Below are positions 22,286-31,589 of a stretch of DNA of 39,940 bases, in pieces. The notes beneath the pieces were generated by a model. It was not told the DNA's origin. It did not search any database and worked only from the letters and a program-made list of their open reading frames with translations. The stretch is from Alphaproteobacteria bacterium (GTDB lineage Bacteria; Pseudomonadota; Alphaproteobacteria; Rhodobacterales; Rhodobacteraceae), in assembly GCA_030429105.1 (NCBI GenBank), contig JAUIDE010000032.1, forward strand, positions 1-39,940, in the 5' to 3' direction. The translations under genes and the position numbers were made by a program. Each line of letters starts with the position of its first letter. Positions within the stretch are counted from its first letter, which is position 1.

Positions 22286-23467
22286 ATGCGGATCGAGGCG
22301 AGATGGCGGGCGCTGGCGCTCCTCTTCGCCGTCCGCGCCGCGATGGCCTTCCAGTTCCAGACGGTCGGCGCCCTCTCCCCCCTCTTCGCGGAGCGCTACG
22401 GCGTCGGGCTCGCCGAGATCGGCGTGCTGATCGGGCTCTATGTCGCGCCGGGAATCGTCTTCGCCGCGCCCGGCGGCGCGCTGGCCGGGCGGTTCGGGGA
22501 CAGGCGGATCGTCCTCCTCGCGCTCGGGCTGATGGCGGCGGGCGGCGCGCTCGCCCTCGTCGCGCCGACCTGGGAGCTGGCGCTGGCCGCGCGGCTGATC
22601 GCGGGGACGGGCGGGGTGATCGTCAACGTCGTCCTCTCGAAGATGGCGGCGGACTGGTTCGCGGGGCGGGAGATCGCGACGGCGATGGCCGTCTTCGTCA
22701 ATTCCTGGCCGGTCGGCATCGCAGCCGCGCTCTCCGTCCTGCCGCTGGTCGCCGGCGGGGGCGGGCTCGGCGCGGCGCTCGGGCTCTCGCTCGGCTTCGT
22801 CGTGCTCGGCTTCGCGCTCATCCTCCTCCGCCATCGCCCGGCCCCGCGCGCGCCGGGCGCGGCGGCGCCGGCGGCCTTTCCGCGCGGCCGGGCGCTCGCG
22901 GTCACGCTGATGGCCGCCTCGATCTGGGGGCTCTACAATGGCGGATTCTCCATGGTGTTCAGCTTCGGCCCCGCGCTGCTGGCGGAGCGGGGCTTCGCCC
23001 TCGCCGCGGCGAGCGGGGCGACGAGCCTCTCGATCTGGGCGCTCTGCGTCGCCGCGCCGCTCAGCGGCCTCGTCGCGGACCGGACGGGGCGGCGGGACCT
23101 GATGACGGCCCTCGGCCTCCTCCTCTTCGCGCTCGGGCTCCTCGCCGCGCGGGCCGGCGCGCCCCCGGCCCTCGCCTTCGCGCTGATCGGCATCGCCGCG
23201 GGTATTCCGGCGGGAACGGTGATGGCGATGCCCGCCGCCGCGCTCCGGCCAGAGACGAGGGCGGCGGGGATGGGGCTCTTCTACACGATCTTCTACGCCC
23301 TCTCCCTCGCCACCCCGGCGATCGGCGGCGCGGCGGCGGCGGCGGCGGGAACGGCGGCGGCGAGTTTCGACGCGGGGGCGCTCATGGTCGCAGCCTGCTT
23401 CCCCCTCCTCCTCGCCGCGCGGCTGACGCTCAGGGCGAAAGGCGGGCCCTCAGCTCCCGCCGCATGA
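22286..23467 (+). CDS. Major facilitator superfamily transporter
   Basis: Integral membrane protein of 393 residues with about twelve hydrophobic segments in two halves. The loop 2-3 motif appears as GALAGRFGDRRIVLLALG and its counterpart in the second half as GLVADRTGRRDLMTALG. It resembles the CynX/NimT branch of MFS carriers, whose substrates include cyanate, nitroimidazole-like compounds and small acids, but no substrate can be assigned. The GGGAGG at 22271-22276 is nine bases from the ATG at 22286 and directly abuts another ATG at 22277, so 22286 is preferred. Its last 38 bases overlap the end of the convergent acyl-CoA synthetase gene. Confidence 0.82.
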   Translation: MRIEARWRALALLFAVRAAMAFQFQTVGALSPLFAERYGVGLAEIGVLIGLYVAPGIVFAAPGGALAGRFGDRRIVLLALGLMAAGGALALVAPTWELALAARLIAGTGGVIVNVVLSKMAADWFAGREIATAMAVFVNSWPVGIAAALSVLPLVAGGGGLGAALGLSLGFVVLGFALILLRHRPAPRAPGAAAPAAFPRGRALAVTLMAASIWGLYNGGFSMVFSFGPALLAERGFALAAASGATSLSIWALCVAAPLSGLVADRTGRRDLMTALGLLLFALGLLAARAGAPPALAFALIGIAAGIPAGTVMAMPAAALRPETRAAGMGLFYTIFYALSLATPAIGGAAAAAAGTAAASFDAGALMVAACFPLLLAARLTLRAKGGPSAPAA

Positions 23468-25070
23468 TCTTCCCCGTCGCCGTCATCGGCAGCTCTTCCA
23501 CGAAGTCCACCGACACGGGGGCGAGATGGGGGGAGAGCCGCAGGCGGACATGGGCGATGAGCGCCGCCGCAATCCTGTCCCCGCCCTCGGCGCCGGGCGC
23601 GAGCTTCACGAAGGCGCGGATCGCCTCCGTCCGCACCGGGTCCGGCGCCCCGATCACCGCGGCGACGGCGACGGCGGGGTGGCCTGCGAGGCACTCCTCG
23701 ATCTCTGTCGGCCCGACGCGGTAGCCCGAGGAGGTGATGACGTCGTCCGTCCGGCTCTCGAAGCGGAAGCGCCCTTCCGGATCCCGGCTCGCCTCGTCCC
23801 CCGTCAGCATCCATCGCCGCCCGCCGGGCCCTTCGACGAAGCGCTCCGCCGTCTTTTCCGGCTGGTTCCAGTAGCGGAGGAACATGCCGAAATCCGGCGC
23901 CGCGACGGCGAGCTCCCCGACCTCGCCGATGCGCGCCTCCGCCCCGTCCGGGCGCAGCACCGCGACGTCATGGCCCGGCATGGCGAGGCCCATGGCGCCC
24001 GGCTTCGGATTCATCAGCCGGGTGTTGTTGCCGATCACCATGTTGCACTCGGTCTGCCCGTAAAATTCGTGGATCGTGAGCCCGAACGCCTCCCGCCCCC
24101 AATTGAGGGTTTCGGCGCCGAGCGATTCCCCCGCCGAGCCGAGCGCGCGGAGCCGCGTCTTCGCCGGGTTCGGCACGCGGCGCATGAGCTTCAGCGCCGT
24201 GGGCGCGAGGAAGGCGAGCCGCACGCCCTCCTCCGCCATCAGCGCGAAGGCGCGCTCCGGGTCGAACTTCGCCATCCGGTGCGCGATCAGCGGAACGCCG
24301 TGAAAGAGCGCGGGCGCCATGGCGTTCATCGAACCGCCCATCCACGCCCAGTCCGAAGGCGTCCACATCACGTCCCCCTCATGGGGCAGGAAGTCATAGG
24401 CGATGCGCGCGCCCGTCACATGCGCGGCGAGCACGCGCTGCGCATGGAGCGCGCCCTTCGGCGGGCCGGTCGTGCCGGATGTGTAGGAGAGGAGCGCGGG
24501 GTCGTCCGGCCCCGTCGGCGCCACCGGCGCCTCGTCCTTCGCGCGGGCGAGGGCATCCGCAAAGCCCTCCGCCCCGTCGCCCGGCCCTTCGACGCGCCAG
24601 ATTGCGCGGAGATCGGGGAGCCGTTCCCGGATCGCCGCGACCTTGGGCATGTTCGCGGCGTCCGTCACGAGCGCCTTCGCCCCCGAATCGCGGAGCCGGT
24701 ATTCCAGCGCCTCCTCCCCGAAGAGCGTGAAGAGCGGGCAGATCACCGCCCCGCGCCGGATCGCGCCGAGCCAGACAACGAGCGCCTCCGCCGATTGCGG
24801 GAGGAGGACGGCCACCCGGTCCCCCGCCTCCACGCCCGCCGCCTCCAGCGCGTTGGCGAAGCGGGCGGAGGCGCGCCAGAGCTCACGGAAGGTCCAGACG
24901 CGCCGCCCCTCCGCGCCGATGGCGATCAGCGCCGTCCGCTCCGGCGCCGCCTCCGCCCAGCGCCCGCAGATGAGGTCCGCGATGTTGTAGCGGGCGGACG
25001 GCGCCCAGCGGAAGGCGGAGCGGGCCTCGGCCCAGCTCGCCGCCTCCGGCATTTCGGGGAAGGCGATCAT
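23430..25070 (-). CDS. AMP-forming acyl-CoA synthetase
   Basis: Adenylating enzyme of 546 residues that joins a carboxylic acid to CoA via an acyl-AMP. Motifs in order: P-loop [16 protein letters not shown], aromatic-rich [47 protein letters not shown], the hinge region [20 protein letters not shown] and the C-terminal catalytic Lys in [14 protein letters not shown]. The overall pattern resembles medium-chain/acetyl-CoA synthetase-like (ACSM-type) proteins. The precise acid is unknown. The ATG at 25070 overlaps the stop codon of the upstream lipoprotein gene (ATGA), which decides the start; the longer frame runs back into that gene. Confidence 0.88.
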   Translation of the reverse strand: MIAFPEMPEAASWAEARSAFRWAPSARYNIADLICGRWAEAAPERTALIAIGAEGRRVWTFRELWRASARFANALEAAGVEAGDRVAVLLPQSAEALVVWLGAIRRGAVICPLFTLFGEEALEYRLRDSGAKALVTDAANMPKVAAIRERLPDLRAIWRVEGPGDGAEGFADALARAKDEAPVAPTGPDDPALLSYTSGTTGPPKGALHAQRVLAAHVTGARIAYDFLPHEGDVMWTPSDWAWMGGSMNAMAPALFHGVPLIAHRMAKFDPERAFALMAEEGVRLAFLAPTALKLMRRVPNPAKTRLRALGSAGESLGAETLNWGREAFGLTIHEFYGQTECNMVIGNNTRLMNPKPGAMGLAMPGHDVAVLRPDGAEARIGEVGELAVAAPDFGMFLRYWNQPEKTAERFVEGPGGRRWMLTGDEASRDPEGRFRFESRTDDVITSSGYRVGPTEIEECLAGHPAVAVAAVIGAPDPVRTEAIRAFVKLAPGAEGGDRIAAALIAHVRLRLSPHLAPVSVDFVEELPMTATGKIMRRELRARLSP

Positions 25071-25474
25071 TCCAGCACCTCGGCCTCGATCAAGGCCGTT
25101 CCGGGCGCGAGGCCGAGCGCCTCCGCCGCCGCGCTCGAGAGCATCGCCTCTCCCGCCGCGCCGTCCCGCCAGAAGAGCCGGGCGACGACAGCCTCGCCGG
25201 TCTCCGGATTCCGCACCAGCACGCGCTCGAAGGCGGGCAGGTAGGGCAGCGCGACCCAGAGCCCGCCCGCCGTCGCCTCCCCGTCCCATTCGGCGGGAAG
25301 GTTCGAGATGCGGAAGGCTGCGCCGGGGGCCGGGGCGGCGCCGCTTTCCGCCGGGGCGGCGGCGGGAACGTCGGCCTGCGGCCCGGCGACCGCCGCAGGC
25401 GGCGGCGCGAATGCCGGAACCGCCTCGCAGCCGCCGAGCGCCATCGCCGCCAGAACCGCCGCAATCCGCCTCAT
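25067..25474 (-). CDS. Small lipoprotein, possibly with a double-psi beta-barrel-like domain
   Basis: Protein of 135 residues. A lipoprotein signal ends in the lipobox LGGC, with C16 the expected lipidated residue, so it should be membrane anchored. A Pro/Ala-rich linker follows (to about residue 55), then a compact domain ending [10 protein letters not shown]...[25 protein letters not shown]. The SxAAAxxLGLxxG pattern resembles the end of RlpA-type double-psi beta-barrels, but catalytic residues are not recognised and the match is weak. The ATG at 25474 follows GGAGGGGCGT. It is translationally coupled to the acyl-CoA synthetase gene, although a functional link is not obvious. Confidence 0.7.
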   Translation of the reverse strand: MRRIAAVLAAMALGGCEAVPAFAPPPAAVAGPQADVPAAAPAESGAAPAPGAAFRISNLPAEWDGEATAGGLWVALPYLPAFERVLVRNPETGEAVVARLFWRDGAAGEAMLSSAAAEALGLAPGTALIEAEVLE

Positions 25475-25560
25475 ACGCCCCTCCAGATCGTTTCGCGCTG
25501 CAGCATCACGCCGTGAAGGCGCCGATTGCAAGCGGGGCGGCGCGGGCTTACGTTCCGTTC

Positions 25561-26583
25561 ATGGTTCAGACAGCGCCCATCATCGACCCGTTCGGCCGCC
25601 CGATCACCTATCTCCGCGTGTCGGTGACGGACCGCTGTGATTTCCGCTGCGTCTACTGCATGTCGGAGGACATGACCTTCCTGCCGAAGCAGGAGCTGCT
25701 GACGCTGGAGGAACTCGCCCGCGTCTCCAACGCCTTCATCGACCTCGGCGTGAAGAAACTGCGGATCACGGGCGGCGAGCCGCTCGTTCGCCGCGACATC
25801 ATGAAGTATTTCGAGGCTATGGGCCGGCGGCTCGGGGACGGGCCCGACGGGGGTCTCGAGGAGCTGACGCTCACCACCAACGGCTCCCAGCTTCGCCGCT
25901 TCGCGAAGCCGCTGGCGGAGGTCGGCGTCCGCCGCGTCAATGTCTCGCTCGACACGCTGGACGAGGCGAAATTCGCGAAGATCACTCGCTGGGGCCGGTT
26001 CCATCAGGTGATGGACGGGATCGACGCGGCGGCGGAGGCGGGGCTGAAGGTCAAGATCAACGCCGTCGCGCTGAAGGGCGTGAACGACGACGAGATTCAC
26101 CGCATGGTCGAATGGTGCGGCGCGCGCGGCTTCGACCTCACCTTCATCGAGGTGATGCCGATGGGCGACATTGGCAACGAGAACCGGCTGGACCAGTATT
26201 ATTCGCTCCGCCAGCTCCGCGAAGACCTCGGGAAGCGCTGGCGCCTCACGCCGCTGCCGCTCAACACCGGCGGCCCCGCCCGCTATCTCCGCTGCGAGGA
26301 GACGGGCGGGCGCATCGGCTTCATCACGCCGCTGACGCACAATTTCTGCGAGGGCTGCAACAGGGTGCGGCTCACCTGCACCGGCCAGCTCTTCATGTGC
26401 CTCGGGCAGGAGGACGAGGCGGACTTGCGGGCTCCAATGCGCGATCATCCGGAGACGGACGCGCCGCTGAACGAGGCGATCCGCGCCGCCATCGCCCGGA
26501 AGCCCAAGGGCCACGATTTCGACTATTCGCGCCAGCGCGTCTCGGGCGAGGTCTCGCGCCACATGTCCCACACGGGCGGATGA
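25561..26583 (+). CDS. moaA: GTP 3',8-cyclase MoaA (molybdenum cofactor synthesis)
   Basis: Radical-SAM enzyme of 340 residues that starts molybdopterin synthesis by converting GTP to 3',8-cyclo-7,8-dihydro-GTP. The N-terminal cluster motif is C26-x3-C30-x2-C33 ([11 protein letters not shown]), followed by [13 protein letters not shown] and NVSLDTLD. The C-terminal GTP-binding [4Fe-4S] cluster is held by [19 protein letters not shown], with CxxC-x13-C spacing. The protein ends with the conserved Gly-Gly needed for activity (SHTGG). The chosen start [20 protein letters not shown] fits the family. The stop overlaps the following ASCH gene as ATGA. Confidence 0.97.
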   Translation: MVQTAPIIDPFGRPITYLRVSVTDRCDFRCVYCMSEDMTFLPKQELLTLEELARVSNAFIDLGVKKLRITGGEPLVRRDIMKYFEAMGRRLGDGPDGGLEELTLTTNGSQLRRFAKPLAEVGVRRVNVSLDTLDEAKFAKITRWGRFHQVMDGIDAAAEAGLKVKINAVALKGVNDDEIHRMVEWCGARGFDLTFIEVMPMGDIGNENRLDQYYSLRQLREDLGKRWRLTPLPLNTGGPARYLRCEETGGRIGFITPLTHNFCEGCNRVRLTCTGQLFMCLGQEDEADLRAPMRDHPETDAPLNEAIRAAIARKPKGHDFDYSRQRVSGEVSRHMSHTGG

Positions 26584-26993
26584 CGCTCGACGAAGCTCTG
26601 GCGAAGTATCCGGGCGCGGCGACCTTCCGCTTTGCGGACGGCGATCCGGGCCTCAACGCGCGGCTCCTTGCGCTCGTTCGCTCGGGCCTGAAGACGGCCA
26701 CCTGTCAGGCGCTGTCCGTCTACGAATCCGGCGGGGAGACGGCGCCGGCCGTCGGGCGGCGCGACATCGCGCTCGCGCCCGACGGCGCCCCCGCGCTTGT
26801 GATCGAGACCGTTTCGCTGGAGACGCGTCGCTTCGACGAGGTGGACGAGAGTTTCGCCCTCGCCGAAGGCGAGAACGACAGCCTCGAAGGCTGGCGCCGA
26901 GACCATGAAGGATGGTTCCGCCGCACCTGCGGCTTCTCGCCCGACATGCTGCTCGTCTGCGAGCGGTTCCGCCTCGTGGAGGACTTCGGATGA
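26580..26993 (+). CDS. ASCH-domain protein
   Basis: Protein of 137 residues spanning essentially one ASCH domain, a beta-barrel related to PUA and usually linked to RNA or nucleoside binding. Visible elements are [18 protein letters not shown], a hydrophobic strand [20 protein letters not shown] and a C-terminal [18 protein letters not shown]. The KTATC-type loop resembles that of YqfB-like amidohydrolases acting on N4-acetylcytidine, but I would not assign that activity. The start is fixed by ATGA overlap with moaA, so the two are co-translated. No established link between ASCH proteins and molybdenum cofactor synthesis is known to me. Confidence 0.82.
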   Translation: MTLDEALAKYPGAATFRFADGDPGLNARLLALVRSGLKTATCQALSVYESGGETAPAVGRRDIALAPDGAPALVIETVSLETRRFDEVDESFALAEGENDSLEGWRRDHEGWFRRTCGFSPDMLLVCERFRLVEDFG

Positions 26994-27058
26994 GCGGCGG
27001 CGGCGTGAACGCGATTTTTTCATTCGTAACTCTTCCTTAAGTTGAGTATGCCTTCGTG

Positions 27059-27517
27059 ATGGCGCGAATCGTGAAGACCTGCGGCTCCTATTCCCGATCC
27101 GCCGAGGATCTGTTCGCCGATGCGCTCCACTGGCGCGATCTCCGGCAGGCGATGGACGGCCTCGCCATCTACGAGGGGCTTCCCGATGCGCCGGTGCGCG
27201 AGGGCGAGGATTTCGAGATTGTCATCACATGGCTCGGCCGGCTTCCCGGCGGGTCGCATCGGATCAGGGTCGCGCGGCTCGACCGGGATGCGCGGAGCAT
27301 CGTCTTCGCCGAATCGAATCCCAGCATTCCGCGCTGGGATCACGTTCTCTCCATCACCCCCCTGCCGGAGGGCGGCGCGCTCTGGACGGACGAGGTCGCG
27401 ATCGAGGCCGGGCTCAAGACCTTCCTCGTCTCCCGCTTCGCCGCCTACATGTATCGGCGGCGCCATCGCCGCCGCGGGGCCGAGGGCGTCTCGGTGCTGC
27501 ACGAGGCGCATCCTTGA
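27059..27517 (+). CDS. SRPBCC-fold (START/Bet v 1-like) protein
   Basis: Protein of 152 residues with the character of SRPBCC ligand-binding domains: MARIVKTCGSYSRSAEDLFADALHW is cut here to its key start KTCGSYSRSAEDLF, then VITWLGRLPGG, ARLDRDARSIVF, and a long basic C-terminal helix ending AAYMYRRRHRRR. GTG at 27056 directly precedes the ATG and is an alternative start. The 65 bases upstream are unusually AT-rich (including GATTTTTTCATTCGTAAC) and probably hold a promoter. Its stop overlaps the next gene's TTG start. Ligand and role are unknown. Confidence 0.7.
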   Translation: MARIVKTCGSYSRSAEDLFADALHWRDLRQAMDGLAIYEGLPDAPVREGEDFEIVITWLGRLPGGSHRIRVARLDRDARSIVFAESNPSIPRWDHVLSITPLPEGGALWTDEVAIEAGLKTFLVSRFAAYMYRRRHRRRGAEGVSVLHEAHP

Positions 27518-28575
27518 CCAGCATCGCCGAAATCCGCCTCCCGACCGCCGACCTGCATCAGGACCTTCCCTTCTTCGAGACTCTGGGGTTCCGGCTGGAC
27601 CTGATCCACCCGGCGGACGACCCCGCAGTCGCCGTCATCTCCGGCCACGGGCTCCGCATCCGGCTCCAGCGCGGGGCGGCGGAGGCGCCGGGGACGATCC
27701 GCATCCTCACCGACGATCCGGCGCTCGCCGGCGGCGTGCGGGCGCTCCTCTCGCCTTCGGGCCATCGGATCGAGATCGCCCCGCCGGGGGAGGAGCTGCC
27801 CGCCCCGAAAGCGGAGCCCGCCTTCCTCGTCCAGCGCCTTTCGGACGGCGCGCCCTGGGTGATCGGGCGGGCCGGGATGCACTACCGCGACCTTGCGCCG
27901 GGAAGGCTCGGCGGCGCCTTCATCGCCAGCCATATCCGAATCCCAGAGGGCGGGCCGGTGCCCGACATGGTGCATTTCCATGAGGTCGGGTTCCAGCTCA
28001 TCTTCTGCCATGCCGGCTGGGTCGATCTCGTCTACGAGGATCAGGGGCCGCCCTTTCGCCTCCATGCGGGGGATTGCGTGATCCAGCCGCCGCGCATCCG
28101 CCACCGCGTGCTCCGCGCCTCCGACATGCTCGAAGTGGTGGAGATCGGCGCGCCGGCTGATCATGTGACCCGGATCGACCACGAGATGACCCTGCCGACG
28201 GAAGCGCATCGACCGGAGCGCGTCTTCGACGGGCAGGTCTTTCTCCTCCATCGCGAGGCGGAGGCGGAATGGCGCCCGGCGTCGCGGCCCGGCTTCATCC
28301 ATCGCGACACGGGCGTGGCGCAGGCGACCGGCGGCGTCGCCTCCGTTCACGTCCTCCGTCCCGCCGGCGAAGGGGAGGCGGCGCCGCTCGCCTCCGAGGC
28401 CGACATCCATTTCACCTTCCTCCGCGCGGGCTCGATGCGCCTGGAAGCCGCCGGGCAGGCCCCGCGGCGGCTCGAGGCGGGGGACGCCTTCACCACGCCG
28501 CCGGGCCTCCCCGTCGCCTACGCCGCGCCGAGCGCCGATCTCGAAATCCTCGAAGTGACGATGCCCCGCGCCTGA
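27514..28575 (+). CDS. Glyoxalase-like plus bicupin protein (TTG start)
   Basis: Protein of 353 residues. The N-terminal part (about 1-100) has the look of a glyoxalase/VOC half-domain: IAEIRLPTADLHQDLPFFET followed by LGFRL. A first cupin (about 115-220) carries a metal-type motif with VHFHEVGFQLIF and, later, the His of PPRIRHRVL. A second cupin (about 255-350) lacks the His pair (ADIHFTFLRAGS) and probably has a structural role. No ATG fits; the TTG at 27514 overlaps the upstream stop as TTGA and has GAGG upstream, mirroring the ATGA overlaps elsewhere. Such proteins are often oxygenases, isomerases or small-molecule sensors. The actual substrate is unknown. Confidence 0.72.
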   Translation: MTSIAEIRLPTADLHQDLPFFETLGFRLDLIHPADDPAVAVISGHGLRIRLQRGAAEAPGTIRILTDDPALAGGVRALLSPSGHRIEIAPPGEELPAPKAEPAFLVQRLSDGAPWVIGRAGMHYRDLAPGRLGGAFIASHIRIPEGGPVPDMVHFHEVGFQLIFCHAGWVDLVYEDQGPPFRLHAGDCVIQPPRIRHRVLRASDMLEVVEIGAPADHVTRIDHEMTLPTEAHRPERVFDGQVFLLHREAEAEWRPASRPGFIHRDTGVAQATGGVASVHVLRPAGEGEAAPLASEADIHFTFLRAGSMRLEAAGQAPRRLEAGDAFTTPPGLPVAYAAPSADLEILEVTMPRA

Positions 28576-28621
28576 CGTCCGTCCGTCGCAAAGGTTTCAC
28601 AATCGGGCGCTGGCCGCGTCG

Positions 28622-28649
28622 CCATATTTCAACTATACATGAAATATGG
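28622..28649 (+). promoter_or_regulatory. ArsR operator and promoter overlapping the arsRC start codon
   Basis: CCATATTTCA-N8-TGAAATATGG is a perfect 10-bp dyad (28622-28631 and 28640-28649) in otherwise GC-rich DNA. It resembles ArsR-family operators. It contains the ATG of the regulator (28646). A TATACA hexamer at 28634-28639 lies in the spacer and could be the -10 element, which would put the transcription start at or next to the ATG. No ribosome site precedes the ATG. The -35 candidate (TGGCCG, 28611-28616) is poor. Confidence 0.8.
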
Positions 28650-29515
28650 AATCGACAGCTGAAACCGACGCCCTCGCCGCCCTCGCCCATCCCGGCAGGC
28701 TCGCCGTCTTCCGCCTCCTCGCGCGGCGGGCGCCGGGCGCCGTTCCCGCCGGGGAGATCGCGGAGGCGCTGGGGCTGAAGCCCAATACGCTCTCGGTCCA
28801 TGTCGCCGCGCTCGCCCGCTCCGGCCTCGCCACCTCCCGGCGGGACGGGCGGTCGATCCTCTACGCCGTCGATCTCGACCGGGTCGGCGCGCTCCTCGCC
28901 TTTCTCGTCAACGATTGCTGCCGCGGCCGCCCAGAGCTTTGCGCCCCGCTCGCCGCTCAGGCCCTCCGCCGCCTCGACGAAGGAACCGGACCCATGACCG
29001 ACCGCATCTTCAACGTGCTCTTCATCTGCACCGGCAATTCCGCGCGCTCGATCTTCGCGGAGGCCATCCTCGCGAAGGAGGGCGCGGGGCGCTTCCGCGC
29101 CTTCTCCGCCGGCACGCGCCCCTATTCGGAGCTGAACCCGGAGGCCGTGGCGGTGCTGAAGCGCCTCGGCCATGACATCTCGGGCCTCCGCTCCAAGAAC
29201 GTGGAGGAATTCCAGCGGCCCGAGTCGCCGAAGATGGATTTCGTCTTCACCGTCTGCGACAGCGCGGCGAACGAGGAATGCCCGCCCTGGCCGGGCCAGC
29301 CGATCACCGCCCATTGGGGCATGCCCGACCCGGTGAAGGCCGTGGGCACGACCGCCGAGAAGGCGCTCGCCTTCACCGAGGCCTATCGCACGCTCCGCCA
29401 CCGGATGACCGGCTTCCTCTCCCTTCCCGTCGCGACGCTGGACCGCATCTCGCTCCAGAAGCAACTCGACGACATCGGCCTGAGCGCCGCGCCGGATGAG
29501 CGGCAGGCCGGATGA
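28646..29515 (+). CDS. ArsR-ArsC fusion: arsenic-responsive repressor joined to arsenate reductase
   Basis: Single 289-residue protein. Residues 1-110 are an ArsR-family winged-helix repressor: [19 protein letters not shown], then [20 protein letters not shown] as the DNA-reading HTH. Cysteines C91, C92 and C99 in [11 protein letters not shown] are a plausible As(III) site. Residues 117-285 are a thioredoxin-coupled, low-molecular-weight phosphatase-type arsenate reductase: C128 in the P-loop CTGNSARS, and the redox pair C204 and C212 ([15 protein letters not shown]). The linker encodes an internal ATG at 28994 with AGGA nine bases upstream, so a free ArsC product could also be made. It heads the arsenic operon and overlaps acr3 as ATGA. 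Confidence 0.92.
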   Translation: MESTAETDALAALAHPGRLAVFRLLARRAPGAVPAGEIAEALGLKPNTLSVHVAALARSGLATSRRDGRSILYAVDLDRVGALLAFLVNDCCRGRPELCAPLAAQALRRLDEGTGPMTDRIFNVLFICTGNSARSIFAEAILAKEGAGRFRAFSAGTRPYSELNPEAVAVLKRLGHDISGLRSKNVEEFQRPESPKMDFVFTVCDSAANEECPPWPGQPITAHWGMPDPVKAVGTTAEKALAFTEAYRTLRHRMTGFLSLPVATLDRISLQKQLDDIGLSAAPDERQAG

Positions 29516-30567
29516 GCGCCGCGGAGGCGGAAGGCGGAACCGGCGGGCTCGGCCTTTTCGAGGCCTGGCTCTCGCTCTGGGTCGCGCTCGCCATGGCGGC
29601 GGGCATCGGGCTCGGCTTTCTCGCGCCCGGCCTCTTCGCCGCCCTCGCGGCGCTGGAATACGCCTCCGTCAACCTTGTCGTCGCCGTCCTGATCTGGGCG
29701 ATGGTCTTTCCGATGATGGTCGGGGTGGACCCGGCCGCGCTCCGCCATGTGACGGCGCGGCCGAAGGGGATCGTCGTGACGCTTGTCGTCAACTGGCTGG
29801 TGAAGCCCTTCACCATGGCGGCGCTCGGCGTTCTCTTCTTCCATCATGTCTTCGCCGGGCTGATCCCGCCGGAGGACGCCGATTCCTATCTCGCCGGGCT
29901 GATCCTTCTCGGCGCCGCGCCCTGCACGGCGATGGTCTTCGTCTGGTCGCATCTGACGAAGGGCGACCCGACCTACACGCTCGCGCAGGTCAGCCTCAAT
30001 GACGCAATCATGGTCTTCGCCTTCGCGCCCATCGTCGCGCTCCTCCTCGGGCTGACGGACCTCTCCGTGCCGTGGGAGACGCTGCTGCTCTCCGTCCTCC
30101 TCTATGTCGTCATCCCGCTCGCCGCGGGGCTCGCGGTGCGCGCCCGGCTCGTGAGGCGGGGCGGGGAGGCGGCGGTGACGGCGTTCCGGGAACGGGTGAA
30201 GCCCGCCTCGGTCGTCGGGCTGATCGCCACCGTCCTCATCCTTTTCGGCTTTCAGGGCGGCGTGATCCTCGACCGCCCGCTGGTGATCCTGCTGATCGCG
30301 GTTCCGCTTCTGCTGCAATCCTACGGGATCTTCGCGCTGGCCTACTGGGCGGCGAAGCTCTGGCGCATCCCGCACAAGGTCGCCGCGCCCTGCGCGCTGA
30401 TCGGCACGTCCAACTTCTTCGAACTCGCCGTCGCCGTCGCCATCGGGCTCTTCGGCGTCAATTCCGGCGCCGCGCTCGCCACCGTGGTCGGCGTGCTGGT
30501 GGAGGTGCCGGTGATGCTCTCCCTCGTCGCCTTCGCCAACCGGACGCGCGGCTGGTTCCCCGCCTGA
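29512..30567 (+). CDS. acr3: Arsenite efflux permease of the Acr3 family
   Basis: Inner-membrane As(III) exporter of 351 residues with about ten hydrophobic segments. Acr3 (not ArsB) hallmarks are [53 protein letters not shown] with the essential Cys (C138), and [19 protein letters not shown] with a conserved Glu (E304). It exports arsenite made by the ArsC half of the upstream fusion. The start overlaps the upstream stop as ATGA; 11 bases separate it from the GAPDH gene. The third gene carries its own AAAGGAG site. Confidence 0.95.
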   Translation: MSAAEAEGGTGGLGLFEAWLSLWVALAMAAGIGLGFLAPGLFAALAALEYASVNLVVAVLIWAMVFPMMVGVDPAALRHVTARPKGIVVTLVVNWLVKPFTMAALGVLFFHHVFAGLIPPEDADSYLAGLILLGAAPCTAMVFVWSHLTKGDPTYTLAQVSLNDAIMVFAFAPIVALLLGLTDLSVPWETLLLSVLLYVVIPLAAGLAVRARLVRRGGEAAVTAFRERVKPASVVGLIATVLILFGFQGGVILDRPLVILLIAVPLLLQSYGIFALAYWAAKLWRIPHKVAAPCALIGTSNFFELAVAVAIGLFGVNSGAALATVVGVLVEVPVMLSLVAFANRTRGWFPA

Positions 30568-30578
30568 AAGGAGTCTGC

Positions 30579-31589
30579 ATGGCCCGCATCGCGATCAACG
30601 GCCTCGGCCGCATCGGCAAGCTCCTGCTCCGCGCCCTGATCGAGGACGGAATTCCAGGGGAGATCGTGCTCCTCAACGATCCGGGCGGGGACCTGGCGCA
30701 GCACGCCCTCCTGATGGAGTTCGACAGCGTGCACGGCCGCTGGCCCGCCGCCTTCGCGCATGACGCGGAGAGCCTCTCCGTGAACGGGCTGCGGATGCGG
30801 CTCACGCAGGAGAGGCGGATCGAGGAGTTGCCGCTCGCCGCGCTCGGCGTCGATCTCGTGCTGGACTGCACCGGGGTGTTCAAGACCGCCGCGAAGGTGG
30901 AGCCCTATTTCTCCGCCGGCGTGCGGAAGGTCGTCGTCTCCGCCCCGGTGAAGGACGGCGGGGCGCTCAATCTCGTCTATGGCGTGAACCATCATCTCTA
31001 TGACCCGGCGGCGCACCGGCTGCTGACGGCGGCGAGCTGCACCACGAATTGCCTCGCCCCCGTGGTGAAGGTGCTGCACGAAGCCATCGGCATCCGCCAC
31101 GGCTCCATCACCACGATACATGACGTGACGAACACGCAGACGATGGTGGACCGCCCGGCGAAGGACCCGCGGCGCGCCCGCTCCGCGCTCACCAACCTCG
31201 TGCCGACGACGACGGGCTCCGCCACCGCGATCACGCTGATCTACCCGGAGCTGAAGGGCCGGCTGAACGGCCACGCCGTGCGCGTGCCGCTCCTCAACGC
31301 CTCGCTCACCGATTGCGTGTTCGAGATGGAGCGGGAGACGAGCGCGGAGGAGATCAACGCCCTCTTCGCCGCCGCGGCGGAGGGGCCTCTGAAGGGCATC
31401 CTCGGCTTCGAGACGCGGCCCCTCGTCTCCTCCGACTTCCTCAACGACCCGCGCTCGGCGATCGTGGACGGGCCCTCCACGATGGTCGTGAACGGGACGC
31501 AAGCCAAGGTCTACGCCTGGTATGACAACGAATGGGGCTATGCCCGCCGGATGGCGGATATCGCGCGGCTCGTCGGGGCCGGGCTGTGA
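30579..31589 (+). CDS. Glyceraldehyde-3-phosphate dehydrogenase of the arsJ type
   Basis: Protein of 336 residues with a complete GAPDH framework: [17 protein letters not shown] for NAD binding, catalytic C154 in [11 protein letters not shown], catalytic H181 ([10 protein letters not shown]) and the C-terminal [16 protein letters not shown]. In arsenic operons this enzyme is known to use arsenate in place of phosphate, giving 1-arseno-3-phosphoglycerate, which the partner ArsJ exports. The position immediately before arsJ with a GTGA overlap makes that role much likelier than glycolysis or the Calvin cycle. Ribosome site AAAGGAG lies upstream of the ATG. Confidence 0.92.
   Translation: MARIAINGLGRIGKLLLRALIEDGIPGEIVLLNDPGGDLAQHALLMEFDSVHGRWPAAFAHDAESLSVNGLRMRLTQERRIEELPLAALGVDLVLDCTGVFKTAAKVEPYFSAGVRKVVVSAPVKDGGALNLVYGVNHHLYDPAAHRLLTAASCTTNCLAPVVKVLHEAIGIRHGSITTIHDVTNTQTMVDRPAKDPRRARSALTNLVPTTTGSATAITLIYPELKGRLNGHAVRVPLLNASLTDCVFEMERETSAEEINALFAAAAEGPLKGILGFETRPLVSSDFLNDPRSAIVDGPSTMVVNGTQAKVYAWYDNEWGYARRMADIARLVGAGL

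Noticed and set aside
30579-31589. GAPDH as a housekeeping glycolytic enzyme
   Set aside because: The GTGA coupling to arsJ and position in the arsenic operon fit the dedicated arsenate-using enzyme.
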